DNA of 64,000 nucleotides. Source: CAIKBL01 sp964555355 (lineage in GTDB: Bacteria; Pseudomonadota; Gammaproteobacteria; Ga0077536). Location: assembly GCA_964555355.1 (NCBI GenBank), contig CAZKRY010000003.1:248001-312000 (forward strand), read 5' to 3'. Under the pieces are notes generated by a model. That model was not told where the DNA came from. It worked only from the letters and a program-made list of their open reading frames with translations, and made no database searches. Positions 8,056-25,628 of the stretch are shown here, piece after piece. Position 1 is the stretch's first letter. The number at the start of each line of letters is the position of its first letter. The translations under genes and the position numbers were made by a program.

Positions 8056-9336
8056 ATGATTCCAACTGCTTCTCCGACTATCGTTCGCTGGCGCATCGTC
8101 GCGCTGATTTTCATGGTGTATGTACTGATGTTTGTCGACCGCATCAATATCTCGATTGCGGCCAAACACATCATTCCGGAATACAACTTAACGCAGGTTG
8201 AGTTCGGCGCAATTTTTAGCGCCTTTGTCTTGGCCTATGCGCTCGCGCAGATCCCGGGCGGTTGGTTGAGCGATCGGTTTGGTCCGCGGCGCGTCATCGC
8301 ATGGGCGGTCATTTGGTGGTCGTTGTTCACCGTCTTGACCGCGGCCGCCGGCGATTGGTTTTTTGCTTCTATCTTCGGCGTGGTGGGCTCTTTCGCATTG
8401 GTACGCGCGTTGATCGGGATTGGCGAAGCCGCAGCACCACCGAGCAGCAATCGCATGATCGCGAATTGGGTTACGCCGCACGAGCGCGGGCTCGCTGCCG
8501 GCATCACCATTAGCGGAAGCTCGCTTGGCGGCGCGCTGACGCCACCGCTCATCGTTTGGATCATGCTGGAGTGGGGTTGGCGCGAAGCGTTCTATCTAAC
8601 GGGCGCGGCAGGCCTTATCGTCGCTTTGTTATGGTATCGATACACCACGGATACTCCTTCAAGCCATCCCGCCGTCAATGCCGCCGAACGCGCATTGTTG
8701 GCAATGCCCGCCGCGCCCACCGCTGAGAAGGCGATAAAAACGCCGTGGCGCAAGTTGTTGGGTAGTCGTGATCTATGGTTCTTGACCGGGGCGTATTGGG
8801 TGCTGGGTTACAACGCGTATTTTTATTTCGCGTGGTTTTATCTTTATCTCGTCAACGAACGTGGGTTTTCAATTCAAAGCGGCGGTATCTATACGATGGC
8901 GCCGTTTCTGACGATGGCCATTGCGAGCCCGATTGGCGGATGGGTAAGCGATCGCCTTTGTAAGCGCTTTGGGAAACGTGTTGGTCGAAGCGGTTTAGGT
9001 TGCGTCGCCATGCTGCTGACCGGCGTGCTGGTGTTGCTTGGCGCGTCCACCGATCAATCGATCTTGGCCGTTGTATTTCTCTCCGCGAGTACCGGCACGT
9101 TGATGCTGAGCGTCGCGGCTTTTTGGGCGACCACTATCGATCTCGCGCAACGTTACGCCGGCACCGCTGCTGGCATGATGAACATGGGCGGCAATCTGGG
9201 TGGTGCGTTATCACCCTCATTGACGCCTTACATCGCGCAGCAGATGAGTTGGAATGCCGCGCTCTATGTCATGGGCGCGCTCAATATTTTGGGCGCTTTG
9301 CTGTGGCTGGGAGTAAGGCCAGAACGGGAGATTTAA
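8056..9336 (+). CDS. MFS transporter, anion:cation symporter (ACS) family
   Basis: Inner-membrane secondary transporter of 426 residues with 12 predicted membrane segments in two six-helix halves. The family signature between TM2 and TM3 is GGWLSDRFGPRRVIAW, and the second-half equivalent is GGWVSDRLCKRFGKRVGR. The N-terminus VRWRIVALIFMVYVLMFVDRINISIA, with its conserved RINIS motif, and GEAAAPPSSNRMIANWVTPHERGLAAGI point to the ACS group, which usually takes up organic anions such as sugar acids or aromatic acids. The substrate cannot be called. It converges on the receiver-cyclase gene, with a 4-base overlap of their ends, and has no obvious catabolic partner beside it. Confidence 0.85.
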   Translation: MIPTASPTIVRWRIVALIFMVYVLMFVDRINISIAAKHIIPEYNLTQVEFGAIFSAFVLAYALAQIPGGWLSDRFGPRRVIAWAVIWWSLFTVLTAAAGDWFFASIFGVVGSFALVRALIGIGEAAAPPSSNRMIANWVTPHERGLAAGITISGSSLGGALTPPLIVWIMLEWGWREAFYLTGAAGLIVALLWYRYTTDTPSSHPAVNAAERALLAMPAAPTAEKAIKTPWRKLLGSRDLWFLTGAYWVLGYNAYFYFAWFYLYLVNERGFSIQSGGIYTMAPFLTMAIASPIGGWVSDRLCKRFGKRVGRSGLGCVAMLLTGVLVLLGASTDQSILAVVFLSASTGTLMLSVAAFWATTIDLAQRYAGTAAGMMNMGGNLGGALSPSLTPYIAQQMSWNAALYVMGALNILGALLWLGVRPEREI

Positions 9337-10364
9337 TCCCCGACCGCAAACACCTCGACCGCCTGCGCTTTGCCCCTAAGTTCCGCGCGACCGAGCGCTT
9401 GCGCACGCATGCGGCCGGCTAGCGCGGAATGCGTATCGCCATCGAGCAATATCGTGCGGCCGGCAACTTTGGTGTGCGCTTCAAGCCGCGCCGCGAGATT
9501 TACCGTGTCGCCGATACAGGTATAAGTCGCGCGAGTGTCCGTGCCGGTATAGCCCGCGATCATTTCACCGCTCGCGATCCCAATGCCGATCGCAATTGGC
9601 GCTTTGCCGAGCGCAGCGCGCTCGCTATTCAGCAAGGTAATCATCTCCGCCATGTCGAGCGCGGCACGCACCGCAGCTAATGCCGGCTCCGGCAGCGGCA
9701 GGGGCGCGCCGAAGATGGCCATGAGTCCGTCGCCGATCATTTGATTGACCACGCCGCTTTGCGCGCCAATGGCTTCAAACATCAGCGCGTAGTAGGTATT
9801 CAACAGTTCGATGGTCTCTTCCGGTGGCTGAGTTTCGACCATCGAGGTGAAGCCGCGAATATCGCAGAACATCACAGTACCCTGCACGCGGCGACCGCCG
9901 AGGGCAAAGCCGGATTGCTGTAAATCCGCGGCAACTTCCGAAGTGGCGAAACGCTTCACCAACTCTTTTTGCTGATCACGAAAGCGTTTCTTCTCCAAGC
10001 TGGAATCGATCCGCGCTTTAAGTAGCACTTGATTGACCGGTTTGTGCAGATAGTCGTCCGCGCCGAGTTCGATACAGCGCACGACGTGCGTTAAACCGTC
10101 GAGCGAACTGGTCACGATGACCGGCAGATCGCGCAAGACCGGATCGGCTGCGAGCCGTTCCATGACTTGGAACCCATCCATTTCAGGCATCTCAATATCG
10201 AGTAGCAGTAGATCGAACGGCTCGCGTTTCAAATATTCAAGCGCTTGCGCGCCGTTTTCCACGGACGTCACATGGTGGCCTTGCAATTGCACGCTACGCG
10301 TGAGTAATAGCCGATTAACCTTGTTGTCGTCTGCGATCAGCAGCCGCGCTCCTCGTTCAGCCAT
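9333..10364 (-). CDS. Response regulator with class III nucleotide cyclase output
   Basis: Cytoplasmic two-domain protein of 343 residues. Residues 5-125 are a receiver (Asp12/Asp13, phospho-acceptor Asp56 in LLLLDIEMPEMDG, Lys108 in YLHKP). Residues about 158-343 are a class III cyclase with metal ligands Asp168 (VMFCDIRGFT) and Asp212 (MIGDGLMAIFGAP) and the GDTVNLAARLE segment carrying the transition-state Asn and Arg. The purine-specifying Lys of the KxxGD motif is Gln208, as in many bacterial cyclases, so ATP is likelier than GTP but unproven. The gene overlaps the stop of the Hpt gene by 8 bases, implying co-translation. Phosphorylation presumably controls cAMP (or cGMP) synthesis. Confidence 0.9.
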   Translation of the reverse strand: MAERGARLLIADDNKVNRLLLTRSVQLQGHHVTSVENGAQALEYLKREPFDLLLLDIEMPEMDGFQVMERLAADPVLRDLPVIVTSSLDGLTHVVRCIELGADDYLHKPVNQVLLKARIDSSLEKKRFRDQQKELVKRFATSEVAADLQQSGFALGGRRVQGTVMFCDIRGFTSMVETQPPEETIELLNTYYALMFEAIGAQSGVVNQMIGDGLMAIFGAPLPLPEPALAAVRAALDMAEMITLLNSERAALGKAPIAIGIGIASGEMIAGYTGTDTRATYTCIGDTVNLAARLEAHTKVAGRTILLDGDTHSALAGRMRAQALGRAELRGKAQAVEVFAVGD

Positions 10365-10692
10365 CGAGAAGCGCCTGCAGCGCGGCGGCGGTTTCTTGGT
10401 AAGTAAGATCGAGTTGATCGAGGGGCGCGGTATCTACCGGGATACCACCGTGCTCTAGACTTTTGGCTTGTTCACCCAGTGCACGCGCGCCGAAAGTATT
10501 TGCATTGGTTTTAAGCGAGTGCGAGGCGCGGCGGAAAGAATCCGCGTCTTGTGCGTCACGCGCGCGGCGGAGCTCCGCGAGCATCGGCGGGGCTTCTTCA
10601 AAAAACGTCGTCACCAATTCAACGATAAACTCATCACCAACGGTTTGCTTGAGCTCATTAAAAATGTGGTGATCGATGCACGAGTCTGACAT
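10357..10692 (-). CDS. Histidine phosphotransfer (Hpt) protein
   Basis: Stand-alone Hpt domain of 111 residues, with His58 in FRRASHSLKTNANTFGA as the phosphorylated residue followed by the usual second helix (LGEQAKSLEHGG). Such proteins carry phosphate between a hybrid-kinase receiver and a terminal response regulator. The ATG at 10692 is chosen over an upstream extension because it has AGGTG nine bases before it and matches the family length. It is first in a two-gene unit with the receiver-cyclase. The nearby 18-GAF hybrid kinase lacks an Hpt domain, making this protein its most economical partner; that link is inference. Confidence 0.88.
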   Translation of the reverse strand: MSDSCIDHHIFNELKQTVGDEFIVELVTTFFEEAPPMLAELRRARDAQDADSFRRASHSLKTNANTFGARALGEQAKSLEHGGIPVDTAPLDQLDLTYQETAAALQALLDG

Positions 10693-10845
10693 GAGGGCAC
10701 CTGATGCTTTTTTTAAATTGAGATGAGTGCGGCGCCTCTGCGCCACGCTTCCAATTCATGCGTGGAATCTATCATCTGCGTGGGAAAACTTGCCAGCGTT
10801 TGGCTGTAAGGCGCCCGTATTGGCGGTTAAACTGTGCCGCGGTTT

Positions 10846-10936
10846 TGTTGGGGTTCGCTACGCTCACCCCAACCTACGGCCGACATTACCGCCAACGCCA
10901 CTTTGTAGGTTGGGGTGAGCAAAGCGAACCCCAACA
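10846..10936. repeat. REP doublet upstream of RAYT (GTAGG ends inward)
   Basis: Two copies of the 32-bp element GTAGGTTGGGGTGAGC-x-GCGAACCCCAACA face each other: reverse orientation at 10846-10877 and forward at 10905-10936. The 27-bp spacer contains GACATTACCGCCAACGCCA. Each copy is itself an imperfect hairpin with the GTAG head typical of REPs processed by RAYT enzymes. The remaining sequence between the Hpt gene and the transposase holds no supported gene. Confidence 0.88.
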
Positions 10937-11012
10937 TTCGAACCCCGAACTCCACTCGAGAACCGACCGCAGACTTGCGCACCCCACCTACTCCTCGGCA
11001 CGATCGCGAATC

Positions 11013-11537
11013 ATGCGTTATCGAAGATCAAACGTCGCAGGTGGCACTTACTTTTTCACGGTTAACTTAGCCAACCGGACACATGACTTGTTGGTCACCC
11101 AAGTCGATACGCTCCGCGCGGTGACCAGAACGGTGAGGAGTCGGCATCCATTCGAAATCCTTGCTTGGTTCGTATTGCCTAATCATCTGCATTCCATTTG
11201 GACTTTGCCACCAGACGATACAGATTTTCCCACCCGTTGGAGTCTCATCAAAGCCGGATTCTCTCGCGGCGTTGAAAGGTCTGAATCAATTGCGCCAAGT
11301 CGACTTCGAAAAGGCGAACGCGGCATTTGGCAACGCCGTTATTGGGAACATCAAATTCGGGATGATGACGATCTGCAACGCCACGCGGACTACATTCATT
11401 TCAATCCAGTGAAACATGGATTTGTCCAGCGCGCTGCTGATTGGTCTTGGTCTTCGATTCATCGTTACATTCGATTGGGCCAGCTAAGCACAGATTGGGC
11501 AAGCGACTCAAAATTTGTTGTTACTGGCGGAGATTAG
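11013..11537 (+). mobile_element. REP-associated tyrosine transposase (RAYT, Y1_Tnp/IS200-like)
   Basis: Single-strand HUH endonuclease of 174 residues. The HUH motif is LPNHLHSIW (His58, His60). The catalytic Tyr127 lies in ADYIHFNPVKHG, and the W-x-RR-Y-WEHQI block before it is typical of RAYTs. In known cases RAYTs bind and cleave GTAG-headed REP hairpins, which flank this gene on both sides. An in-frame extension back to 10758 runs through the upstream REP doublet and is not credible, so the ATG giving MRYRRSNVAGGTYFFTVNL is used. The gene lies opposite to the signalling genes around it and appears intact, so it may be active. It is the coding part of a domesticated, single-copy type element, not a classical IS with terminal repeats. 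Confidence 0.9.
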
Positions 11538-11553
11538 TGTTGTTGCCGGCACT

Positions 11554-11645
11554 TGTTGGGGTTCGCTTCGCTCACCGCCAACCTACGGCTTGAATGACCG
11601 CCAATGGCATCTTGTAGGTTAGGGTAAGCGCAGCGAACCCCAACA
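11554..11645. repeat. REP doublet downstream of RAYT
   Basis: A reverse-oriented REP at 11554-11586 and a forward REP at 11614-11645 in the same inward configuration and with nearly the same length (92 bp) as the doublet upstream of the transposase. The spacer is CGGCTTGAATGACCGCCAAT-type. The forward copy has two substitutions in the stem (TTAGGGTAAG). Confidence 0.88.
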
Positions 11646-11744
11646 TCCGTATCCGAATCCCAACGACTCCACCAATGAATCATCCACGCAAAAACGGAGA
11701 CGCGATATTTACCGCCACGTTGGAGATAGCTTTTCGTCAATTTT

Positions 11745-11777
11745 TGTTGGGGTTCGCGTGGCTCACGTCAATCTACG
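11745..11777 (-). repeat. Solitary degenerate REP
   Basis: TGTTGGGGTTCGCGTGGCTCACGTCAATCTAC is a reverse-oriented copy of the GTAGGTTGGGGTGAGCGCAGC element with decayed stem pairing (GTCAATC in place of CCCCAACC). It lies between the two direct-repeat copies described for this island. Confidence 0.65.
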
Positions 11778-11827
11778 AGACTCAAAATTTGTTGTTGCTG
11801 GCGGCGATTAGTGTTGTTGCCGGCACT

Positions 11828-11917
11828 TGTTGGGGTACGCTTCGCTCACCGCCAACCTACGGCTTGAATGACCGCCAATGGATCTTGTAGGTTGGGTGAG
11901 CGCAGCGAACCCCAACA
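11828..11917. repeat. REP doublet next to the giant kinase stop codon
   Basis: A reverse REP at 11828-11860 and a forward REP at 11887-11917, the second copy of the duplicated downstream doublet. It ends 14 bp from the stop codon of the giant kinase gene, on the far side. Paired stems here could act as a 3' mRNA stabiliser or terminator for the kinase transcript, a role known for some REP/BIME elements. Confidence 0.85.
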
Positions 11918-11931
11918 ACATGCACCAAATA

Positions 11932-22848
<10,917 letters not shown>

Positions 22849-22887
22849 TCACTAGACCTGCCGTTGCTTATTCAACGTTGATGGATC

Positions 22888-22977
22888 GTAGGTTGGGGTG
22901 AGCGCAGCGAACCCCAACACGCGGCGTGTACTCCATGCACTCCAATGCTGGGGTTCGCTGCGCTCACCCCAGCCTAC
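22888..22977. repeat. 90-bp REP doublet (GTAGG ends outward), copy 1
   Basis: A forward REP at 22888-22919 and a reverse REP at 22946-22977, each with the GTAGG head at the outer edge, separated by GCGGCGTGTACTCCATGCAC-type spacer. The doublet at 24737-24826 has the same length, arrangement and nearly the same spacer, so the whole 90-bp unit appears to have been copied as one piece. It fills most of the 148-bp gap between the vapC stop and the giant kinase start. Kinase transcription must therefore start within or beside it, or read through it. Confidence 0.88.
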
Positions 22978-22996
22978 TTATTACGTACTACGTGCT

Positions 22997-23416
22997 TTAT
23001 TCAGGCGCGAATTCGGTTGGCGCGAGTACCGCAAGTCCGGCGAAGTGTTGCCGATAGAAACCGGTGTCGCGGGTCAATAATCTGTCTGCTTGTCGCGCGG
23101 CATGTGCGCCGATTAGAAAGTCCGCCGCGATACGCGCACGAGTTCCGCCCGCGGCGCGATATCGTGCCCAGGCGCGCGCGGCTTCAAGTGCTGCTTCCTT
23201 GCTCATAGAGACATATTGCAAACCGAACGCCGCGAGATCGTCGACCACATCATCGCCGGGTGCATAAGCGGTCGCTACTTCCGCCCACACGACATCACAG
23301 GCGATCAACGCTCCCCTTTGGCATGCAAAGGCGAGTGCGGCCGCGGAGCTGTCACCGAATTCCGGATCGGCTTCCAACACATCAATTAGCACGTTGGAGT
23401 CGACCGCGGTGATCAT
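22997..23416 (-). CDS. vapC: VapC-like PIN-domain toxin ribonuclease
   Basis: PIN-domain protein of 139 residues. It begins MITAVDSNVLIDVLEAD with the first metal Asp6, carries Glu46 in VVWAEVATAY, and has the further acidic positions in ARIAADFLIGAHA and LLTRDTGFYRQHF. This is the usual four-acid PIN site for Mg-dependent RNA cleavage. It is the second gene of a pair: the upstream AbrB-type antitoxin stop overlaps its start by 4 bases. Length is normal and the catalytic residues are present, so it is probably active. The RNA target is unknown. Confidence 0.88.
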   Translation of the reverse strand: MITAVDSNVLIDVLEADPEFGDSSAAALAFACQRGALIACDVVWAEVATAYAPGDDVVDDLAAFGLQYVSMSKEAALEAARAWARYRAAGGTRARIAADFLIGAHAARQADRLLTRDTGFYRQHFAGLAVLAPTEFAPE

Positions 23417-23634
23417 TGCTTACCGCGCAGTTCCGACATGATGTCGTCGGTGCGCCGGCCTTTGCTGTGACGGCCCAACAGGCGTCGCGCTGGATGGTCG
23501 GTGATGACTTTTGTTGCCACGAGCCGCCCTTCCTCCGCCGTAAATTCGAGAACCGTGCCGGGGCCAATTCCCAATTTGTCGCGAAGGGCCTTCGGGATCG
23601 TGACCTGGCCTCGCTCGGCAACGATGGTAGCCAT
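23413..23634 (-). CDS. vapB: VapB-like antitoxin with SpoVT/AbrB (MazE-type) fold
   Basis: DNA-binding antitoxin of 73 residues beginning MATIVAERGQVTIPKALRDKLGIGPGTVLEF, the swapped-hairpin AbrB fold. The C-terminal tail (LGRHSKGRRTDDIMSELRGKQ) is the likely toxin-binding segment. The start at 23634 is preferred over an in-frame ATG eight codons upstream because AAGGAAG sits five bases before it. It is coupled to vapC by a 4-base overlap. An inverted repeat 20 bp upstream is a likely site for autoregulation by the VapB-VapC complex. Confidence 0.88.
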   Translation of the reverse strand: MATIVAERGQVTIPKALRDKLGIGPGTVLEFTAEEGRLVATKVITDHPARRLLGRHSKGRRTDDIMSELRGKQ

Positions 23635-23653
23635 TGAACTTCCTTGAGTATTT

Positions 23654-23674
23654 TCCATACCAGAAAAGTATGGA
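23654..23674. promoter_or_regulatory. Candidate VapB operator
   Basis: TCCATAC-N7-GTATGGA, a perfect 7-bp inverted repeat about 20 bp upstream of the antitoxin start codon, where toxin-antitoxin complexes usually bind. Nothing else in the 200-bp gap to the next gene shows comparable symmetry. The call rests on position and symmetry only. Confidence 0.5.
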
Positions 23675-23832
23675 TGAGGATACGGAAAGCGTCTACGTAC
23701 TTTTGGTGGAACGGAGACAACACAGCCGAACGGGTTAGGAGCCTACCGTTAGAGGCACACTCATCGCGCACTTTTTCGGGTAAGCAATGGGAATTCCCAT
23801 TCGTCGCGTGTGCGACGTCCGACTGCCATATT

Positions 23833-23862
23833 TTGAGGTTCGCTGCGCGAACCCCCGCCTAC
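23833..23862 (-). repeat. Degenerate REP
   Basis: TTGAGGTTCGCTGCGCGAACCCCCGCCTAC keeps the GTAGG head and GTTCGC core of the REP family in reverse orientation but has lost part of the stem. It overlaps the last codons of the FitB-like gene by four bases, so that gene may end inside the repeat. Confidence 0.55.
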
Positions 23863-24299
23863 GGATCCACGTACTCCCAAGGATCGACCAACGTTAATCC
23901 GCGGATCCCCGCAAAGTCTTTGCGATTACGAGTGACCAAAGAGAGATCATGAACCAATGCGATGGCTGCGATCTGCGCGTCTTCGGTGGCGATCGGGCGC
24001 CCAGCGCGTGCGCGGGCGGCGACCAAAAGTGCGTACTCGTCGGCTGCCGCAGCGTCGAACGGTAGGCAATTTCCCGCGAAATCTTCGTTAAACGTTAGCG
24101 CTATCGCGGCCGCGATTCGTTCGCGCCGCTTACCGGCAGGGAGTAGGGTCACACCCAGTAATAGCTCAGCACGTGTAATCGCGCTAGTCGCCAGCATTGC
24201 GCCTTGTTGAGCTTTGAACCAACGAATTACGCGAGGCTCAGGTTCCGGGCGCATGATCTCCGAGAGCACGTTGGTGTCGAGCAGAAGGCGCGCGGCCAT
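23859..24299 (-). CDS. fitB: FitB/VapC-like PIN-domain toxin
   Basis: PIN ribonuclease of 146 residues of the FitB/StbB group. It begins MAARLLLDTNVLSEIMRP (Asp8), then ITRAELLLGVTLLPAGKRRE (Glu, and the glycine-rich turn typical of FitB), RPIATEDAQIAAIA (Asp) and LSLVTRNRKDFAGI. The start overlaps the antitoxin stop as TAATG, so it is translationally coupled. The C-terminus (LVDPWEYVDP) runs into a degenerate REP without harming the PIN core. Substrate unknown. Confidence 0.88.
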   Translation of the reverse strand: MAARLLLDTNVLSEIMRPEPEPRVIRWFKAQQGAMLATSAITRAELLLGVTLLPAGKRRERIAAAIALTFNEDFAGNCLPFDAAAADEYALLVAARARAGRPIATEDAQIAAIALVHDLSLVTRNRKDFAGIRGLTLVDPWEYVDP

Positions 24300-24541
24300 T
24301 ATGTCGATGCACGTGGGAGACGGGCTGAGCGCCGCTTCGGGATCGGCAGCGCGTCTACTTTCAAGGGAGCGAAGCGTTTTCGAATGCGCTCGGCAAAGTC
24401 GTTACTCGCAACCGATGGGGATACCGCCTCACGCAAAATCTCTCGCACTTCTTGCTCCATCGAACATCCATTCCGTGCCGCGCGCACGCGCAATCGCGCT
24501 TTTAGGTCTTCGTCGAGATTGCGGATCGTTAAAGTGGCCAT
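24299..24541 (-). CDS. fitA: FitA-like ribbon-helix-helix antitoxin
   Basis: Antitoxin of 80 residues with an Arc/MetJ ribbon-helix-helix: MATLTIRNLDEDLKARLRVRAARNGCSMEQEVREILREAV. The strand residues (TLTIRNL) contact DNA in the family. The C-terminal half (FAERIRKRFAPLKVDALPIPKRR) is the region that wraps the FitB toxin. It is first in a two-gene module, with a small palindrome 40 bp upstream as candidate operator. Confidence 0.88.
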   Translation of the reverse strand: MATLTIRNLDEDLKARLRVRAARNGCSMEQEVREILREAVSPSVASNDFAERIRKRFAPLKVDALPIPKRRSARLPRAST

Positions 24542-24578
24542 GGGGATGACTCGGCAATTGACAGCGATGCTTTCATTG

Positions 24579-24591
24579 TAGTCACTGACTA
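24579..24591. promoter_or_regulatory. Candidate FitA operator
   Basis: TAGTCACTGACTA is a perfect palindrome around a central C/G, about 40 bp upstream of the fitA start. Ribbon-helix-helix antitoxins bind short symmetric sites of this kind to repress their own operon. Supported by position and symmetry only. Confidence 0.4.
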
Positions 24592-24662
24592 TATCTGCGG
24601 CAATGTGAAAAGTTACAGGTGCAAGAGTTAAATCGGATTGGCCCGAAGGTGGCCGAAGGAAC

Positions 24663-24722
24663 TTTCGCTATTTGGAGACACAATACACAGATCAAGGATT
24701 AAGTATCGTGTCCCCGTATTTG
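24663..24722. repeat. Second repeat family: GGGGACACGATACTTAATCC-type relic
   Basis: The reverse strand at 24690-24720 reads AAATACGGGGACACGATACTTAATCC, and the forward strand at 24670-24686 reads ATTTGGAGACACAATAC, a degenerate inverted copy. I recall sequences of this kind flanking RAYT-type transposase genes in other genomes, but no coding remnant is present. It lies beside a REP doublet in a 295-bp gap that otherwise holds no gene. Confidence 0.4.
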
Positions 24723-24736
24723 ATGGATGCTGGATC

Positions 24737-24826
24737 GTAGGTTGGGGTGAGCGCAGCGAACCCCAACTCGCGGCGTGTATTCTATGCGCTCTGATGCTGG
24801 GGTTCGCTGTACTCACCCCAGCCTAC
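24737..24826. repeat. 90-bp REP doublet (GTAGG ends outward), copy 2
   Basis: A forward REP starting at 24737 and a reverse REP at 24795-24826 with a spacer closely matching the doublet at 22888-22977 (GCGGCGTGTAtTCtATGCgCT versus GCGGCGTGTACTCCATGCAC). The second stem carries one change (GCTGTACTC). It lies 10 bp beyond the stop of the membrane cyclase gene and could act as a transcript end or stabiliser. Confidence 0.88.
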
Positions 24827-24836
24827 ACTTGTGGTT

Positions 24837-25628
24837 TTACGCGCCGAGTTGAGTCTCGCTCTCCGCGCTTTCCGGCGACACCACTTCATACGTCGCGATG
24901 GGTTCCTGGATACCTTTAACAGCCGTGGGCGGCAACGCGCGTAACGACACTTTCGGATCCAATTTCTCGCGGACCGCATCGGTGATGAGCACCGCACAGT
25001 TGTGCACGCGGGTGAGGGTTTGCACACGCGCCGCGGTGTTTACCGTGCGCCCGACAAATGCGTACTCCATGCGATCTTCACTGCCGACTAGGCCGGCGAG
25101 TCCCGTTCCGCGATGGATGCCAATGCCTACCCGCAGCCTGGGATAGCCTTGCGATGACAGTTCATCCGCATAACCGCGCATGGCGGCGACGAGATCGAGC
25201 GCGGCCGCCACGGCGTCGTCGCACTGCCACGGGTTGGGTTCGAACGCGCCGAAGTAGGCCAACACGCCATCACCGAGATAGGTGCCGATACGTCCGCGAT
25301 GCGCACTCACCGCGGCGTGTACGCGTCGGAAATAACCGTTCAATAGCTCGGCAAGTACCGCAGGCTCGCTACGCTCGGAGATCTCGGTGTAACCCACAAG
25401 ATCGATAAACATAACCGTCACGATTTTGCGCTCGGCGGTGTTGCTGGTGTCACCCGACACCAGTTGTTGTACCACCGATGGCGGTGCAATACGGCCACAG
25501 GATTGTTGCACGTGTTGCACCTCGCGATAGAGGTTTTCAATCTGCGATTGTAGTGCCCGATTGCGTGCGGCTAAGTGAATCAACGCAGCGAGCGCAAGGA
25601 GCAGACCGCCCGCAAGCCAGCCGTTCAC
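24837..25628 (-). CDS. Membrane-anchored class III nucleotide cyclase with altered specificity residues
   Basis: Protein of 263 residues with one N-terminal membrane helix (residues 3-21, WLAGGLLLALAALIHLAA), a coiled linker (LQSQIENLYREVQHV) and a cytoplasmic cyclase domain (about 68-250). Metal ligands Asp76 (FIDLVGYT) and Asp120 (LGDGVLAYFG) and the transition-state Asn197/Arg201 (VNTAARV) are present. The two purine-specifying positions differ from the norm: Thr116 stands in the KxxGD lysine position, and Arg194 replaces the Asp of GDxVN, so ATP or GTP preference cannot be called. The GTG start overlaps the stop of the upstream AhpD-like gene as GTGA, which fixes the start and implies coupling. 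Confidence 0.85.
   Translation of the reverse strand: MNGWLAGGLLLALAALIHLAARNRALQSQIENLYREVQHVQQSCGRIAPPSVVQQLVSGDTSNTAERKIVTVMFIDLVGYTEISERSEPAVLAELLNGYFRRVHAAVSAHRGRIGTYLGDGVLAYFGAFEPNPWQCDDAVAAALDLVAAMRGYADELSSQGYPRLRVGIGIHRGTGLAGLVGSEDRMEYAFVGRTVNTAARVQTLTRVHNCAVLITDAVREKLDPKVSLRALPPTAVKGIQEPIATYEVVSPESAESETQLGA

Larger units (their letters stand above)
11505..11917. repeat. Direct duplication of the RAYT 3' end plus its REP doublet
   Basis: The 141 bp at 11505-11645, covering the last codons of the transposase (GACTCAAAATTTGTTGTT... ending in TAG) and the downstream doublet, recur at 11779-11917 with few changes. In the second copy the same reading frame would give DSKFVVAGGD then stop, against DSKFVVTGGD in the intact gene. 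About 130 bp of unrelated sequence, including a lone REP at 11745-11777, separates the copies. The second copy looks like the relic of another RAYT unit or a slippage product. Confidence 0.8.

Noticed and set aside
10758..11012. N-terminal extension of the RAYT frame
   Set aside because: It translates the REP doublet and its flank; the conserved transposase begins at the ATG at 11013.
11675..11890. 71-codon open frame downstream of the RAYT
   Set aside because: Consists of a degenerate REP and the duplicated transposase tail read in another frame; no motif or start signal.
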